This document shows, in pieces, positions 1-10,209 of a stretch of 64,000 nucleotides of DNA. The notes under the pieces are model-generated. The model was not told where the DNA came from. It searched no databases and saw nothing but the letters and a program-made list of their open reading frames with translations. Position numbers and translations under genes: made by a program. The stretch is from Euphorbia lathyris (lineage: Eukaryota; Streptophyta; Magnoliopsida; Malpighiales; Euphorbiaceae), in contig NC_088911.1 of the NCBI RefSeq assembly GCF_963576675.1, forward strand, positions 28,876,501 through 28,940,500. The letters run 5' to 3'. How positions within the stretch are numbered: the stretch's first letter is position 1; each line of letters begins with the position of its first letter.

Positions 1-487
1 ACACAAGGGCAACTCCTTCCAGATAGGCACTGAACATCCCTAGGATATGTTCCTCCGTCAGAATTATGTGCTTCATTGTTGCCATATATTGGTTCACATG
101 GGCGGTAGGATCCCCAGTTCCATCGAACTTCTTCATGTTCGGGAGTTGGAATTTCAAAGGCAAAGCAGTCGTCGATAAGCAGTTCTTCAAGTTATAAAAA
201 TCCTGACTCCCGGAGCCTACCCCGCGTAGATCATGCACTTCCTGAGTGATGTGCTGTTTCCATTCCTCTTCCCTCTTCTTTCTCTTCCCCAAACTGCTTG
301 TTACGCAATCCTGATAGCTATCTCCAAAATGGGGACCCGCGCTCACAATGTTCTCAGCTGGTTTACCGCCACTCTTGTTACTCTTAATTGCAAGCTCGTC
401 CAGCTGGACTAAAATTGCGGTTAACTGATCGTTGAGGTTGTTTACCACTCTTTCTAACCTTGATATTCTCTCATCTGGCGTAGACAT
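1..487 (-). pseudogene. gag: Ty3/gypsy gag, N-terminal part (cut by window edge)
   Basis: Reading the minus strand from the ATG at 487, an uninterrupted frame runs to the window edge (about 162 codons). It begins MSTPDERISRLERVVNNL, a heptad-like N-terminal helix. It continues to LPNMKKFDGTGDPTAHVNQY and MATMKHIILTEEHILGMFS, which is the start of the retrotransposon Gag capsid domain of plant Ty3/gypsy elements (the P-x-F-DGTGDP-x-x-H pattern). Gag would package element RNA in virus-like particles. The start fits because it lies downstream of a long leader, a primer-binding site and an LTR in the same orientation. The rest of gag and pol must lie to the left of the window. It is listed as pseudogene because completeness cannot be judged; no stop is seen in this part. 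Tat-clade assignment rests mainly on the PBS and LTR and is an inference. Confidence 0.8.
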
Positions 488-2572
488 ACTGACCGAAGAC
501 TGAGCTGATTCGGACAACGATGATTCGGACGTCACAACTACTGATTCGGAACTGACGATCCGTAACTGATCAAACTGCCTGACTAGCCGGTTACTCTCGC
601 GAAACCACAACCGCTTAATGGTGACGTCTGCGTAAGCAACACTCGTTTCAGTATGTATGCATGATTTATATGCATGCGTCGTGGTGTGTGCGTTTATTTA
701 TTTACGGATATATAAGATAAGAAGAACAAACGTCAGTCTAATTACACGTATCACAATATCTCTCTTCCACCCTTATTCCTCCACACACTCGATGGTCCAA
801 GTCTCTTTCCTAGGATTTTGGTTTGGGGCTCACCTTGCGGTCCATGGGACGCGTGATGCCGTCGATTATTGCGGAAAAGTAAATCATTCATCAGACAATA
901 CAATTCGTTTTAACGTATCAGCGTTTAGTGACTAAGATATCGACCAAATGGATTGTTCTTTCGAATAACTCGTCTTTTGTCATTTCACGAGATGCATTAG
1001 TTCGGGTTTTGACACCCTTTGAGCGCATCTCAGATTTAGACGTGGTACGAGTTATTCTTTTAGTTCAATTGTTCGTTATTGACAATGATTCGTTCCTTTT
1101 TATTCGTGTGGGTTTGTGTCTCGATTTTTGGATTACAACGGGATTTTTTTGGATCTATCGAGAGACGTAACCACGTGTTTATTTAGTGATGATATCACTT
1201 TTGGATTTTATTTTAGGGAACGGACCCATTGCGTAACGTGTTCGTTTTTAGCGTCAAGAATCCGCTTGCTCGTTTTAGCTACGTGAAAAGACGGCGAGTC
1301 TTATTCGAGCGTACGATAATCTTTCGGCTATTAACAACTTTTTATTTCTTCCAATTTACGGGATATATCATCCTAGCGTGGTTATAGAAAGTCAACGTTT
1401 CGTTTAATCGCATGCTTATTCGAAGCAGGGATATTACCGTCCTTTTCACTTTGGCACGAACTGAATAAACACGCAGATCGGGCCATATTTCTTGTAGTTT
1501 TGGTAACGGTCGAAATGATCGAGCCATTAGTCAAATCCACAGTCTCGTCCATATGGCGCAATTATGCGGTTTGGTTTAATTCGGCTTCGTGATTTTTAAG
1601 CGGCGTATATACCAGTTCGAGGCACGTATTTAACGACATTGGTTCATTTTCTTTAACTACTCTCGGGATTGACATATATCGTAGATACAGAAGGACTTTG
1701 GTCGTTTGTTTATTTTTGCTTTTCTTTTATTTTCTTAGTCACTTTTTGCGGATACGTCTATTTCTCTTTAGAACAACGCAAGGCATAACGTAAGAGCTCG
1801 TCTTTTATTCGGAAGGGACGGGCCACGTTTGCGAAACTCTTTACTTTACAACGGGGTCGTTCAAAACAGAAATGTTCTTCGTTTTCGTTTCGTCATAATC
1901 TCGTTTTATCCCAACCTATTTAAAGAATGTGAATAACGGCTACTGTTAATATAGTCGTTTGAATCGAGATATAACTATCCTTAATACCAAACCAATTCAT
2001 ACTAATATGTGCTTACGTCATAGCGCACTTCCTGAACATGTGCCTTCTTCGGGACACGGAAAGGGACCAGGCGGGTCGCACAAGTTCATTCATACGAGAT
2101 GACTAAGTCGTCTTTAGTTCGAATCGTTTCGATGTTTTGGGGTAGTTTGTATATCGGTTTAAGAGTATATATTAACGTATCGTTTCATTTTCTTTACATG
2201 TTTTAGGATTAGACACGTATCATGGCAATTTGAAAACACGAACTGATTCATTTATCACATCAAAAATGGTAACGGGTAATCCTATGGCAACTTCTAAGGC
2301 TACTATATGCTGACACGGCTGATCGCGGGACCTCACAGGACCGCACAAATTCACCCCTAACGAATGGATGGGGACCCTTTGGCGCCTTACTGTAAGGGGG
2401 AACTTACACTAGCCTCTTTCGAGTGACGAATGGACTCTCGCTAGAGGTTTCGTGGAAATTACCCAAAAGGTTTTCAATAATGCTTATGAATGCATACGAA
2501 AAGAAATAATACGACCCGTCCCCGTTAAGGGCTTAATACACGCCTTCCGTAATCAAATTTCTCGCTTCCAAA
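488..2572 (-). other. Untranslated leader of the Ty3/gypsy element; no gene seen
   Basis: About 2.1 kb between the primer-binding site and gag contains only short random ORFs on both strands (none above about 92 codons and none with a recognisable domain). Long leaders are usual in Tat/Ogre-type elements. Some Ogre elements carry an additional ORF in this position, but none is visible here, so the element is more like Tat/Retand types, or its extra ORF has decayed. Confidence 0.5.
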
Positions 2573-2584
2573 GCAGAGTCGCCA
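2573..2584 (-). other. Primer-binding site of the Ty3/gypsy element
   Basis: On the minus strand TGGCGACTCTGC begins two bases after the LTR end (...AACA, then AG). TGGCGACTC is, as I recall, the typical primer-binding start in Tat/Ogre-type elements, ascribed to a tRNA-Arg. The same GAGTCGCCAC string recurs at 2729-2738 inside the LTR, so the position is fixed by the adjacent TGTTAG...TCTACA LTR borders rather than by the motif alone. Confidence 0.65.
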
Positions 2585-3158
2585 CTTGTTAGATGAGGTG
2601 CCGCAGCCTAATCTCCCGGGCGGACCGGGGGGTGGACACCTCATGGCGACGTAAGCGGTGATTGGCACCGAAAGCAACCAATCGTGGAATCAAGCTGCTC
2701 GACAGGACCGGAGCTCGGAGTATGGAAGAGTCGCCACCCATGAATGGGAAAATGAACATCGATCCCTTGCGGGAGACCGGTGAGGGTTCGAGAAACTTAG
2801 GTACGAGCCGAGAAGGCTAGCTCCTTTCCGGAGAAAGGCTACTAGGCACCCCGACATCGCCCGGTTATGAACCACCGCCCCCCTACTCAGCGTGTTAGGC
2901 GATAACGGACTAATCGCATATTTCTTTAAATTTAAAATTCATTTGAAACCTTTTCTTTCTCGTTTTGAAAACCGTTTTGAGCATATATTATTGAAAGCCA
3001 TTTTGGTAAAGAATCACCCATTTACATCAGTTCAAAATATATAGGAGAGAGAGGGGGAGAAGAAAGAATTGATTTGTTTACAATGTGATTTATGCTTCGT
3101 ATTACACACTAACTCTAAACTAAGCTCACTTCCCAAAAACGAGTTTATTTACATGGTT

Positions 3159-3422
3159 CGTACCTTAATCGCCGTTGGAACGATTTAGGTACGTTTCAAA
3201 ACCCCGTTTAATGACGTTCACTCGAATCGCCGTTGGAACGACTCGAGCGTTTGAAACTGTTGAGATAAAAGCTTTAACAAGAAAACGTGATTAAGCATAC
3301 AAGTCAATTTATTTTGTTCAAAAACCATTTAGTTAGGAAAACAATTCAAAAACTCTATTATTTACAATTAAAAGCAATTTTAATTACAAGGTTCACTTAA
3401 TCCGTCGTTGGAACGAATTAAG
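3159..3422 (-). repeat. Three hairpins with a shared 9-nt loop and different stems
   Basis: Three inverted repeats occur at 3159-3193, 3221-3247 and 3396-3422. Each has the loop CCGTTGGAA or TCGTTGGAA. Stem 1 pairs 13 bases with one mismatch (CGTACCTTAATCG with CGATTTAGGTACG). Stem 2 is CTCGAATCG with CGACTCGAG. Stem 3 is CTTAATCCG with CGAATTAAG. The stems differ in sequence but keep pairing, and the single mismatches in stems 2 and 3 become G-U pairs if the minus (element-sense) strand is transcribed. They lie in the R/U5 part of the gypsy LTR, so would be in the element RNA. Confidence 0.65.
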
Positions 3423-4836
3423 GTTTTAAAACGTGATGTTTTAAGAAATGGTTTAAAAATGTCAAGAAAACGTTATTTACACTTTAGGAATATCTAGAAA
3501 ACTTTAAGTTTAAATAAGCAAATTAAACTCTCTTTTTGTGATTTTACTTTCCCCTTTTCACTCAATTAACCTTTAACATTATCATAATTACAACAATAAA
3601 CCAACTAAACCAAAATTCCTCAATTGAAAACCAATTTAAAACCATGTCCCCAAATGCCAAAAAGAATAAGGAAGAATATGTACATATATACATATATATA
3701 TTTTTAGATAAAAATAATGATATACATATAACTTTGAAAACCAAGCAAATAATACCCTATAGTATAGCTAAGTATATGTATAATAATGAAAATAACACTA
3801 AGTATGATATATTATAATCAAAACATGTAAAAATGATGAGGCAAGTTCACAAATAAGAAAATAACCTTTGATTCAAAAACAATATTTACATCATGACCCA
3901 AAAACCAATTAATCATCCCAAAAGTCACAAAAACTATACATATATATACTTATATAATTTACGAAACCAAATCAATATAAACTAAATTTCTAACATAACA
4001 TAAATAGACATATAATATGTAGATAATAATTATATAAACCAAAAATATATTTATCAAGTATTTTACATAATTAAATAGAGATATACTTAAGAAGAAATGC
4101 CAAAAAGATAAGAAAAAGACTAAAAAAAAATGGGTATTTAAGGTTCCAGCAGCTTTACAGACGGAAAATCCGTCGGTAAACAGCTATTAGTGACAGAAAA
4201 TGTAGAATTACAGAAACAGTCCACAACTTTTCAGATTTATTCAAAAGCTTTAGATTAGATCTATTCTATCGTTTTGGACTTCCGAACTACCAAAAATGGA
4301 TCATAGTCTATAACGGAGGTTCCTAAAACGACGTTTTTATTTTAAAACGTAATTTTGAAATATTTTTAAAACTTATAATTACAACGTTTTTAATACCCGA
4401 ACTACCTTTGAATCGGATCACGGTTCGTATTGGGATATTAAAACGAGGTTTTTATTTTAAAACAAAACCGAACGTTTATCTAATACGAGACGAAAATTAA
4501 ATAAATACGAAAGATTAAGTAAAACGTGATAAATAAATAAATAACTAAATAAATAAAATTATAACATAAAAATAAATAAATAAAGGAAATAAAATAAAAC
4601 GAGTCTAGTCCTCGGATAATACCTCAAGATCGGTATCTGACAGTCGAAGTCGGTCGATTCCACGAGTTGTGATTTTCGGTTTTTTGTGTTTTTCGTCTTT
4701 TTAGTAAAAATTTTAACTTTTGGGAAATTCAGACTTTTTGAGAAAAAATATTTTTCTCAAAAAAATTCACTTTCTCTCTCTAAAAATGTCTAGAGTGAGA
4801 AAGCTCTCCAAAATTCCTCCCCCTCCTTTTGCATGG

Positions 4837-4866
4837 GGATCCGTGCCTTAAATAGGCAACGGATCC
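4837..4866 (-). promoter_or_regulatory. LTR TATA box inside a 30-bp near-palindrome
   Basis: On the minus strand GCCTATTTAAGG is a plausible TATA box. It sits in the centre of a near-perfect inverted repeat whose arms start and end with GGATCC (4837-4842 and 4861-4866). Transcription would run toward lower coordinates, through the pyrimidine-rich stretch at 4740-4830, toward the primer-binding site and gag. This places the GC-rich array (4874-5320) upstream of the promoter, in U3. Confidence 0.6.
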
Positions 4867-4873
4867 CGGAAGC

Positions 4874-5320
4874 TTTGGGCGACGCCCGAATAAAATTGGG
4901 CGTCGCCCAAAGCCGGTTGGGTGGACGCCCAACTTATGTTGGGCGAACGCCCAACTTTCGTTGGGCGAACGCCCAACATGGTTGGGCGAACGCCCAATTA
5001 TCGTTGGGCGTACGCCCAACCTCAGTTGGGCGTTCGCCCAACGAGCCTTGGGCGTCCGCCCAACGTCACTGGGCGCTCGCCCAGCGGCTGCCGGGCGCGT
5101 TCGCCCAGTGGCCGTCGGGCGTGCGCCCCACGTTGTCGGGCGCGCGAGCCCAACGGTCGTCGAGCGCGCGCTCCGCGCTGCCGGGCGTGCGTGCCCAGCG
5201 GACGTCGCACGTGCGCTCCGTGCTGCCGGGCGTGCGCACCCATCAGACGTCACGCGTGCGTCCCGCGCTGCCGGGCACGCGTCCAACTGTCGTCGGACGC
5301 GCGTCGGCTGCCGCTAGGCG
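4874..5320. repeat. Tandem array of about 22-bp palindromic GC-rich units in LTR U3
   Basis: About 18-20 consecutive units follow the pattern CGCCCAAC-nnnn-GTTGGGCG-nn. Each unit contains inverted copies of the heptamer TTGGGCG. Units nearest the TATA box (about 4915-5060) keep clean heptamers, separated by variable AA, TA, TT or TC dinucleotides. Units farther away (5060-5320) drift toward CGGGCG, GCGCGC and similar, and lengthen to about 22-24 bp with an alternating pattern. Local GC content is far above the AT-rich surroundings. Overlapping long ORFs in several frames (4780-6105) are by-products of this repeat and are not taken as genes. Confidence 0.85.
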
Positions 5321-5490
5321 TTTACACCACGTCGCTGAGCACTTGCGAGCCGTCCACTCGACAATCGCGACTCCCACTAACTTCTTCCTTTTTTTATTAT
5401 AAATTTTTTTGTTTTAAAACTTCCGGAATCAACCGCTTCGACCGTCTTGTTACAGGTTTTCGTCACAGGTCCTCCGACTCGGTGTCTACA

Positions 5491-6545
5491 CCAGCCGCTG
5501 ATCATGCTGGTACTTCTAATATTGAGCAGAACCAAACACCGCCTCCATTCGGTTCTACTCCTCTTCCGGCATCTGGGCCAACAAATGATGGATCCTTCAG
5601 TTATCTTACTGCCTCTGAGTCTGGTCGAAGAATCATTGACTCAGCTCAAGCCCTTCTCCAGGACCTTCATCAAACAAACACCGATGCCGCTGGGTCTATT
5701 AATGTTGAGCCAACACAGCTTTCGTCTGTCACTCAGCTTCTTACAGAGATCAAAGGTCTTAAGGATCTTCTGAGCGTCATGACTTCATTTCAGTCTCAAC
5801 AGCCCAGGCAGGAATCAATAACGAAGCTGGCTGAACTCCAGCTGACCATGGTTAATCATATGAACTCTCTACAGGGTCAACTTCATCAACTGTCAGCTGC
5901 AAACACAATGTATGCAACTTATGCCGAAGTTCATCAACTCTTCAACCAGCTTCACACTGAGCAAGAGAAAACTAATCACCAACTCTCTTCCTCCTCCCAA
6001 TGCTCCATTGAGCAAATTAGTGAGGTTGTACGTCTGCTAAACTTAAGCAAGGAAGAGATGGAAACTGACCAGCTCAAGACGAACGAAATCCTGAAGTACT
6101 CTTGAGTTACTTTCAACCACGTGCGCACTCAAATGCTCAATGTCAGTATTTTGACACGTCCTTGCTGAAGATGTTTCATCAAGCATTTGCCATGCTCACT
6201 GACAGTATACACTGGGTTGGAAAGTCTCAAGCATATATCCTGAGTATGCTCAGTGCCGCAGCTATCAGAATTCCACGTTCTATTTTGGATGATGGTGTTC
6301 CAGTTTTTGACGGCATAAATGAAAGCACACGAAAGCTTAAGGCATTCTCTAAACGCTTAACTTAAGCTGCAATTGACGACACTTTCATTCCTCCTCCTAC
6401 TGATGGTGGAAAAACGGGGGAGAAAGAACAAGCTCAAGCTCAAAGAACTCAACAATCAGAGGAAGCTTCAGGTAGTCAGCAAAAATTCAAGGGAAAAGGA
6501 AAAGCTAAAGAGCATGAAGCCCAACTCAACTACAAGAAAAAATAG
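5491..6545 (+). pseudogene. Sirevirus third ORF, C-terminal part (first tandem copy)
   Basis: From 5491 the sequence is collinear with 15785 onward, the third ORF of the second Sirevirus copy, at about 2-3 percent divergence by eye. The encoded region includes SFSYLTASESGRRIIDSAQA, a predicted helical stretch with MVNHMNSLQGQLHQLSAANT, and then EEMETDQLKTNEILKYS before a stop at about 6103. After a frame change it continues in a region that matches the C-terminal part of the minus-strand element (around 34664-35191) and ends in a lysine-rich tail near 6545. The 5' part is missing because the Ty3/gypsy element is inserted at 5490/5491. The copy is useful because it retains about 730 bp deleted from the second copy. 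Confidence 0.75.
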
Positions 6546-7066
6546 CTTGACTAGGATTGACTAGATTCAATTTTGTTAAACTTGTAGTCTTTCCCTTATG
6601 TATTTTTGTTGTGCTGACCCTGAATACAAAACTATGCATGCATCTATCTTTTTCAATTTTGACCAATCTTATGTGATGCTTACTTATGTTTTGTGCTGAA
6701 TAGTTAACGCATCTTCATTAAATCAATTGTCTACATTGCTTTATGACTGTATGCTGTGTTGATCAATATGTTGACCTCTTTTATATGTCTTCTTAAACAC
6801 ATTGAACAAAGAAATACTCAGCGCTCTCTGATATCTAAATCTTCCGCATAAACTGAGTTAAAAAGAATATGTTCCATAAGCTGACCTAATTTTGAAAACT
6901 GACCTTAGACTTACTTGATTAAACCTTGAAATGTTTAAACTAAACTAAGTCAGTAGCTCAATCCTTACGGGGGAGTATACTGAGTAATATAAGGTCAACT
7001 ATCATGGGGGAGCTCAACACTGAGTTCTTCACTAAATATTTTTGCCAACATCAAAATGGGGGAGTT
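6546..7066 (+). other. Sirevirus 3' untranslated region with three polypurine-tract-like motifs
   Basis: No gene is seen. Three GGGGGAG motifs occur in order: ACGGGGGAG near 6968, ATGGGGGAG near 7004 and AAAATGGGGGAG ending at 7064. The last directly precedes the LTR that begins TGTTGAAACACC at 7067 and is the position expected for the plus-strand primer. Repeated GGGGGAG tracts before the 3' LTR are a feature described for the Sirevirus lineage, as I recall. Confidence 0.7.
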
Positions 7067-8404
7067 TGTTGAAACACCTTTCCACATGATTTTGATTTGA
7101 CAAAATTATTTAAGTAATTGATAAAAAATATTCTAACACATTAAATTTAAATGCTTTGATTTATTCATACTAATGTGTTTGTTCAATGTTGAGTTTATTG
7201 TTTATAAGACATTAAGATAAAGAAAGCCTAAAGGCCCACAAGTGGAAATCAAGCCCAAGTCAACTAATCAAGACCACACGGCCCAAGATTTCAAAACGCG
7301 GTCGTTTTGTACAAAGCACAAACTCAGCTTTGTAGAAGGATCGAGAAGCCTTCTCTCAATTGCTTAGAGATGAAGCTGCTGAGTGGAACGACAAGAAGTA
7401 CAAGACAGCGGCAGACAAGAACTAACTTCTAGACAAAGTATTTCTACTTTGGGTAAAGTTCAGAAGGCGCAGGAAGCTGTCTAGAAGACTTTGCCAAATA
7501 TGTCGAAACATTCTGTTTACCGGACGAAAAGCTGCCGAGCACTGCCGTGGACAGAAGATGCAAGAATCTCATTGGCCAACGACACTAAGCACGTACTGAG
7601 TGACAACGACAGGAAGCCGTTTCCCTCCAACGGTTATTTCGAAATTCGAAATAACCAGTGCTTGAAGTGTCACTATATAAAGGCCTCTCATTTGCTTCAA
7701 TCGATGCAGATCTTCAATTAGCCGAAACGCTGACCAAATTCATACTCGAAGTTCTGTGAGAAAAGCAAAGAAAAAATCTTACACCAATTTCCAATTATTG
7801 TGTAAAAGTCTAGAGTGATTTCAATCATCTAAAGTGTCTTAGCAATTGTTGTTTAGGACAAACACTTTATCATTTCTAGAAGAATAGAAAGGAGAGGCTG
7901 AGTACTCGGTTATAGTACTCAGCGGTAGTTATATGAGTGAGTAGAGGTATGGAGGAAGGTACTCTTATATACTCAGCTTCTATTGTAAAAGGTTTTGTGC
8001 TCTACCTTTAAAGAGCTCAGTAGAGAATTCAAAAAGCTCGGAACGCGTTCCGGGGACTGGACGTAGGCGGAGAGGCCAAACCAGGATATGTCTGCTGAGT
8101 AACATATTTCTAACCCTTAAACTCCTTTATATATTGCTTGCTATAAAACTGACTAAGTAACGAACTCATGCTGAGTTGAGTGTACTAAGAAGCTGAGTTC
8201 AGGAATAGACTCTAAGTGCTATCTCCTGACTCAAGTAAAGAAACAGACTTAGTCACAAGTTGACTAAGCTTGCGTCTTGAAACTACTTAGCGCCGTTGTG
8301 TAAACCTTTTCATAGGAAAAGAAGTCAGCCTTAACGTACAAAATTTTAAATAGTTCCTATCCCCCCCCTTGGAACTAACCTTGTCACGTTATAAGGGACC
8401 AACA
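7067..8404 (+). repeat. Sirevirus LTR shared by two tandem copies (1338 bp)
   Basis: The LTR starts TGTTGAAACACC, right after the polypurine tract, and ends GGGACCAACA two bases before the primer-binding site. It matches 16635-17971 with roughly 35-40 differences by eye (about 3 percent) plus one base in a C-run. Divergence between the two internal copies, where comparable (5491-5955 versus 15785-16250), is similar. This suggests that the tandem duplication and the LTR divergence have about the same age. Confidence 0.9.
7632..7681 (+). promoter_or_regulatory. LTR promoter: perfect palindrome plus TATA box
   Basis: TATATAAA at 7674-7681 is the likely LTR TATA box. Eighteen bases upstream lies a perfect 25-bp palindrome, 7632-7656, with arms GGTTATTTCGAA and TTCGAAATAACC around one A. 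The 3' LTR has the same TATA (17242-17249), but its palindrome (17199-17223) has several substitutions, mostly C/T or G/A. The spacing suggests a dimeric factor site just upstream of the promoter. Confidence 0.6.
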
Positions 8405-8406
8405 AG

Positions 8407-8418
8407 TGGTATCAGAGC
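8407..8418 (+). other. Primer-binding site, tRNA-iMet type
   Basis: TGGTATCAGAGC begins two bases after the LTR end and is the usual initiator-methionine tRNA primer site of plant copia elements. Confidence 0.9.
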
Positions 8419-8466
8419 TTAAAAGCTCACTGAGCAAGATATAACTATCTTGAGCTGATCCCCACA

Positions 8467-10209
8467 ATGGCTGAGAACATCACTCGTTTCCTCCCAGCAA
8501 ATCAGACAACTCAGATTCTACATGAGGGACTGTCCATTACTCGGCCCCCTCTGTTCTTCGGGTCTAACTATACCTTTTGAAAGAACAGAATGAAAAATTT
8601 CATTCAGGCAACAAATATGAGTGCATGGCTTTCTATAGCCCAAGGCCCATTTTTTCCTGTTGAAACTATTGACGGCCAAACGGTTGTTAAAGCTGAGACT
8701 AAATGGACAGAAGATGATCTCAAGAAGCTACAAAATCATGATTCGGCTATAAACATGCTTCACTGTGCGTTAGATGCTACAGAGTACAACAAAATTTCAG
8801 GTTGTGAGTCAGCGCAGGAGATCTGGAAGAAGCTGGAGGTCACCTACGAAGGAACCAACAAAGTTAAGAAGTCCAAGGTGAACCAGCACATGAGGTTGTA
8901 CGAGCTCTTTGAAATGAATGATGATGAAGGAATCTCTGACATGAACTCAAGATTCACAAACATAATCAACGAGCTCAAGAGACTTGGCAAGATCTTTACT
9001 GAGGAAGAGCAATTCAAGAAGATACTGAGGAGTCTTCCTAACAGCTGGCAAGCCAAGAAAACTGCTGTTGAGGAAGCTCAAGACTTAACCACCTACAAGT
9101 ATGATGAACTCATTGGATCGCTGCTGACCCATGAGATCTCAATGAAGAACTTTGAGGTGAAGGAGAAGTCTGAAGACAAGAAGCAAAAGTCTCTTGTCAT
9201 GAAAGCTGACTCCACTGATGGGAGCTCAACAGACGATGAAGAAATGGCAATGTTCACTAGAAAGATGAAAAGGCTGTTCAGAAAGAATGATAAATATTCC
9301 AAGAAGCCTTACAAGAAGTTTGATAAGTACAAAGCTGAGTCAAGCGACAGCAAGTACAAGAAGGACAACTCAAAGCCCATTACATGCTTTGAATGTCATC
9401 AAACTGGCCATATCAAATCAAGCTGTCCTACCTTGAGGAAGGAAAGGAAGAATGGCAAGAAGGCAATGGTGGCAACCTAGAGTGATAGTGATGAGTCATC
9501 ATCATCAGAAGCTGATGCCACTGAGTCAGCAAAGATCTGCTTCATGGCAGATGAGCTTGCTGAGCCTTGTGTTTCTGAGCATGCTGACCCCTCCATTGCA
9601 TCTGACAATGAGGTACACTCAACTGAGGTAATATCACTACCCTTGCTCAGAAATGAAATGATAAATGCCCTGAGTGACCTCTATACACTTATCAAAAAGT
9701 GTAACAAGAAGGTTAGAGCACTCAGCAGGCGATGTGACGAGATTGAGGAGGTCAAACTGAGTGACCTTCGATATCTTCTCCAAGACAACTCAACTTTGCA
9801 TAGCAACGTAGAAATTATGCAAAAGTTTGTCTCTGAGGTCCAATCAAATTCTAAGAAATTGAAAAAGGATATCACATCTATTCAGAATCAACTCAAGGTT
9901 CCGAATAAAAGAAATATTCCTCTGAACACTTAGTACCGAAGTACTAGTCAGCAGATATGGAATCCTCAGCGGAACGTCCAGTGTGACTTTTGTGGGAAGA
10001 AAGGACACACCACAAAGGTGTGCTGGCATGCTCAGCACTGGGGTGCTGACCAGTCAGTGAAATATCCTAAACGGAAGGTCAGCTGCGACTTCTGTGGGAA
10101 GAATGGACACACTGTCCAAGTATGTCGTCATAAAATTAAATATGATGCTTTACCTGTTGAACCTAACAAATAAGGACCCAAAAAGAATTGGGTACCTAAA
10201 AGTAACTAG
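8467..10209 (+). pseudogene. gag: Sirevirus gag, broken by at least four stops
   Basis: The frame starts at ATG 8467 (MAENITRFLPANQTTQ). It shows the copia Gag (UBN2-type) region through about residue 220, a serine/acidic segment, and a CCHC zinc knuckle CFECHQTGHIKSSCP at about residues 307-321. A coiled-coil-like helix (LLRNEMINALSDLYTLIKKC) follows, then two more CCHC knuckles, CDFCGKKGHTTKVC near residue 506 and CDFCGKNGHTVQVC near residue 540. Gag forms the particle shell and binds RNA. Stops interrupt it at 8578 (TGA), 9478 (TAG), 9931 (TAG) and 10171 (TAA). At 8578 and 9478 the other Sirevirus copy has TGG (Trp), so these look like G-to-A changes. The frame ends at TAG 10207-10209, overlapping the opening of pol. 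Confidence 0.85.

Larger units (their letters stand above)
2587..5490 (-). mobile_element. 5' LTR of Tat/Ogre-like Ty3/gypsy element (about 2.9 kb)
   Basis: On the plus strand the LTR runs from TGTTAGATGAGG at 2587 to GGTGTCTACA at 5490, giving canonical TG...CA ends on the minus strand. The left border abuts the primer-binding site. The right border is proven by the neighbour: from 5491 the sequence is collinear with the third ORF of the Sirevirus at 15785 onward, so the LTR ends exactly where the foreign sequence resumes. Inside, from right to left in transcription order, lie a GC-rich palindromic array (U3), a TATA box in a palindrome near 4850, an AT-rich stretch with a duplicated segment (about 4270-4350 and 4395-4470), three hairpins (3159-3422) and a GC-rich segment near 2590-2880 similar to Ogre-type LTR ends. 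The partner LTR should lie left of the window. Confidence 0.75.

Noticed and set aside
2690..2875. 61-codon ORF on the minus strand
   Set aside because: Lies in the GC-rich end of the gypsy LTR; no domain.
4874..5320. CRISPR-like repeat array
   Set aside because: Plant nuclear context, no fixed repeat-spacer structure and no cas genes; units are contiguous palindromes.
4780..6105. Long overlapping ORFs in four frames (up to 394 codons)
   Set aside because: They arise because the GC-rich 22-bp repeat lacks stops in several frames; the products are simple Arg/Pro/Ala repeats. The longest is merely fused to the Sirevirus ORF3 fragment after 5490.
8407..8418. Fragment of a tRNA gene
   Set aside because: Only the 12-base primer complement is present, at the position expected for a primer-binding site.
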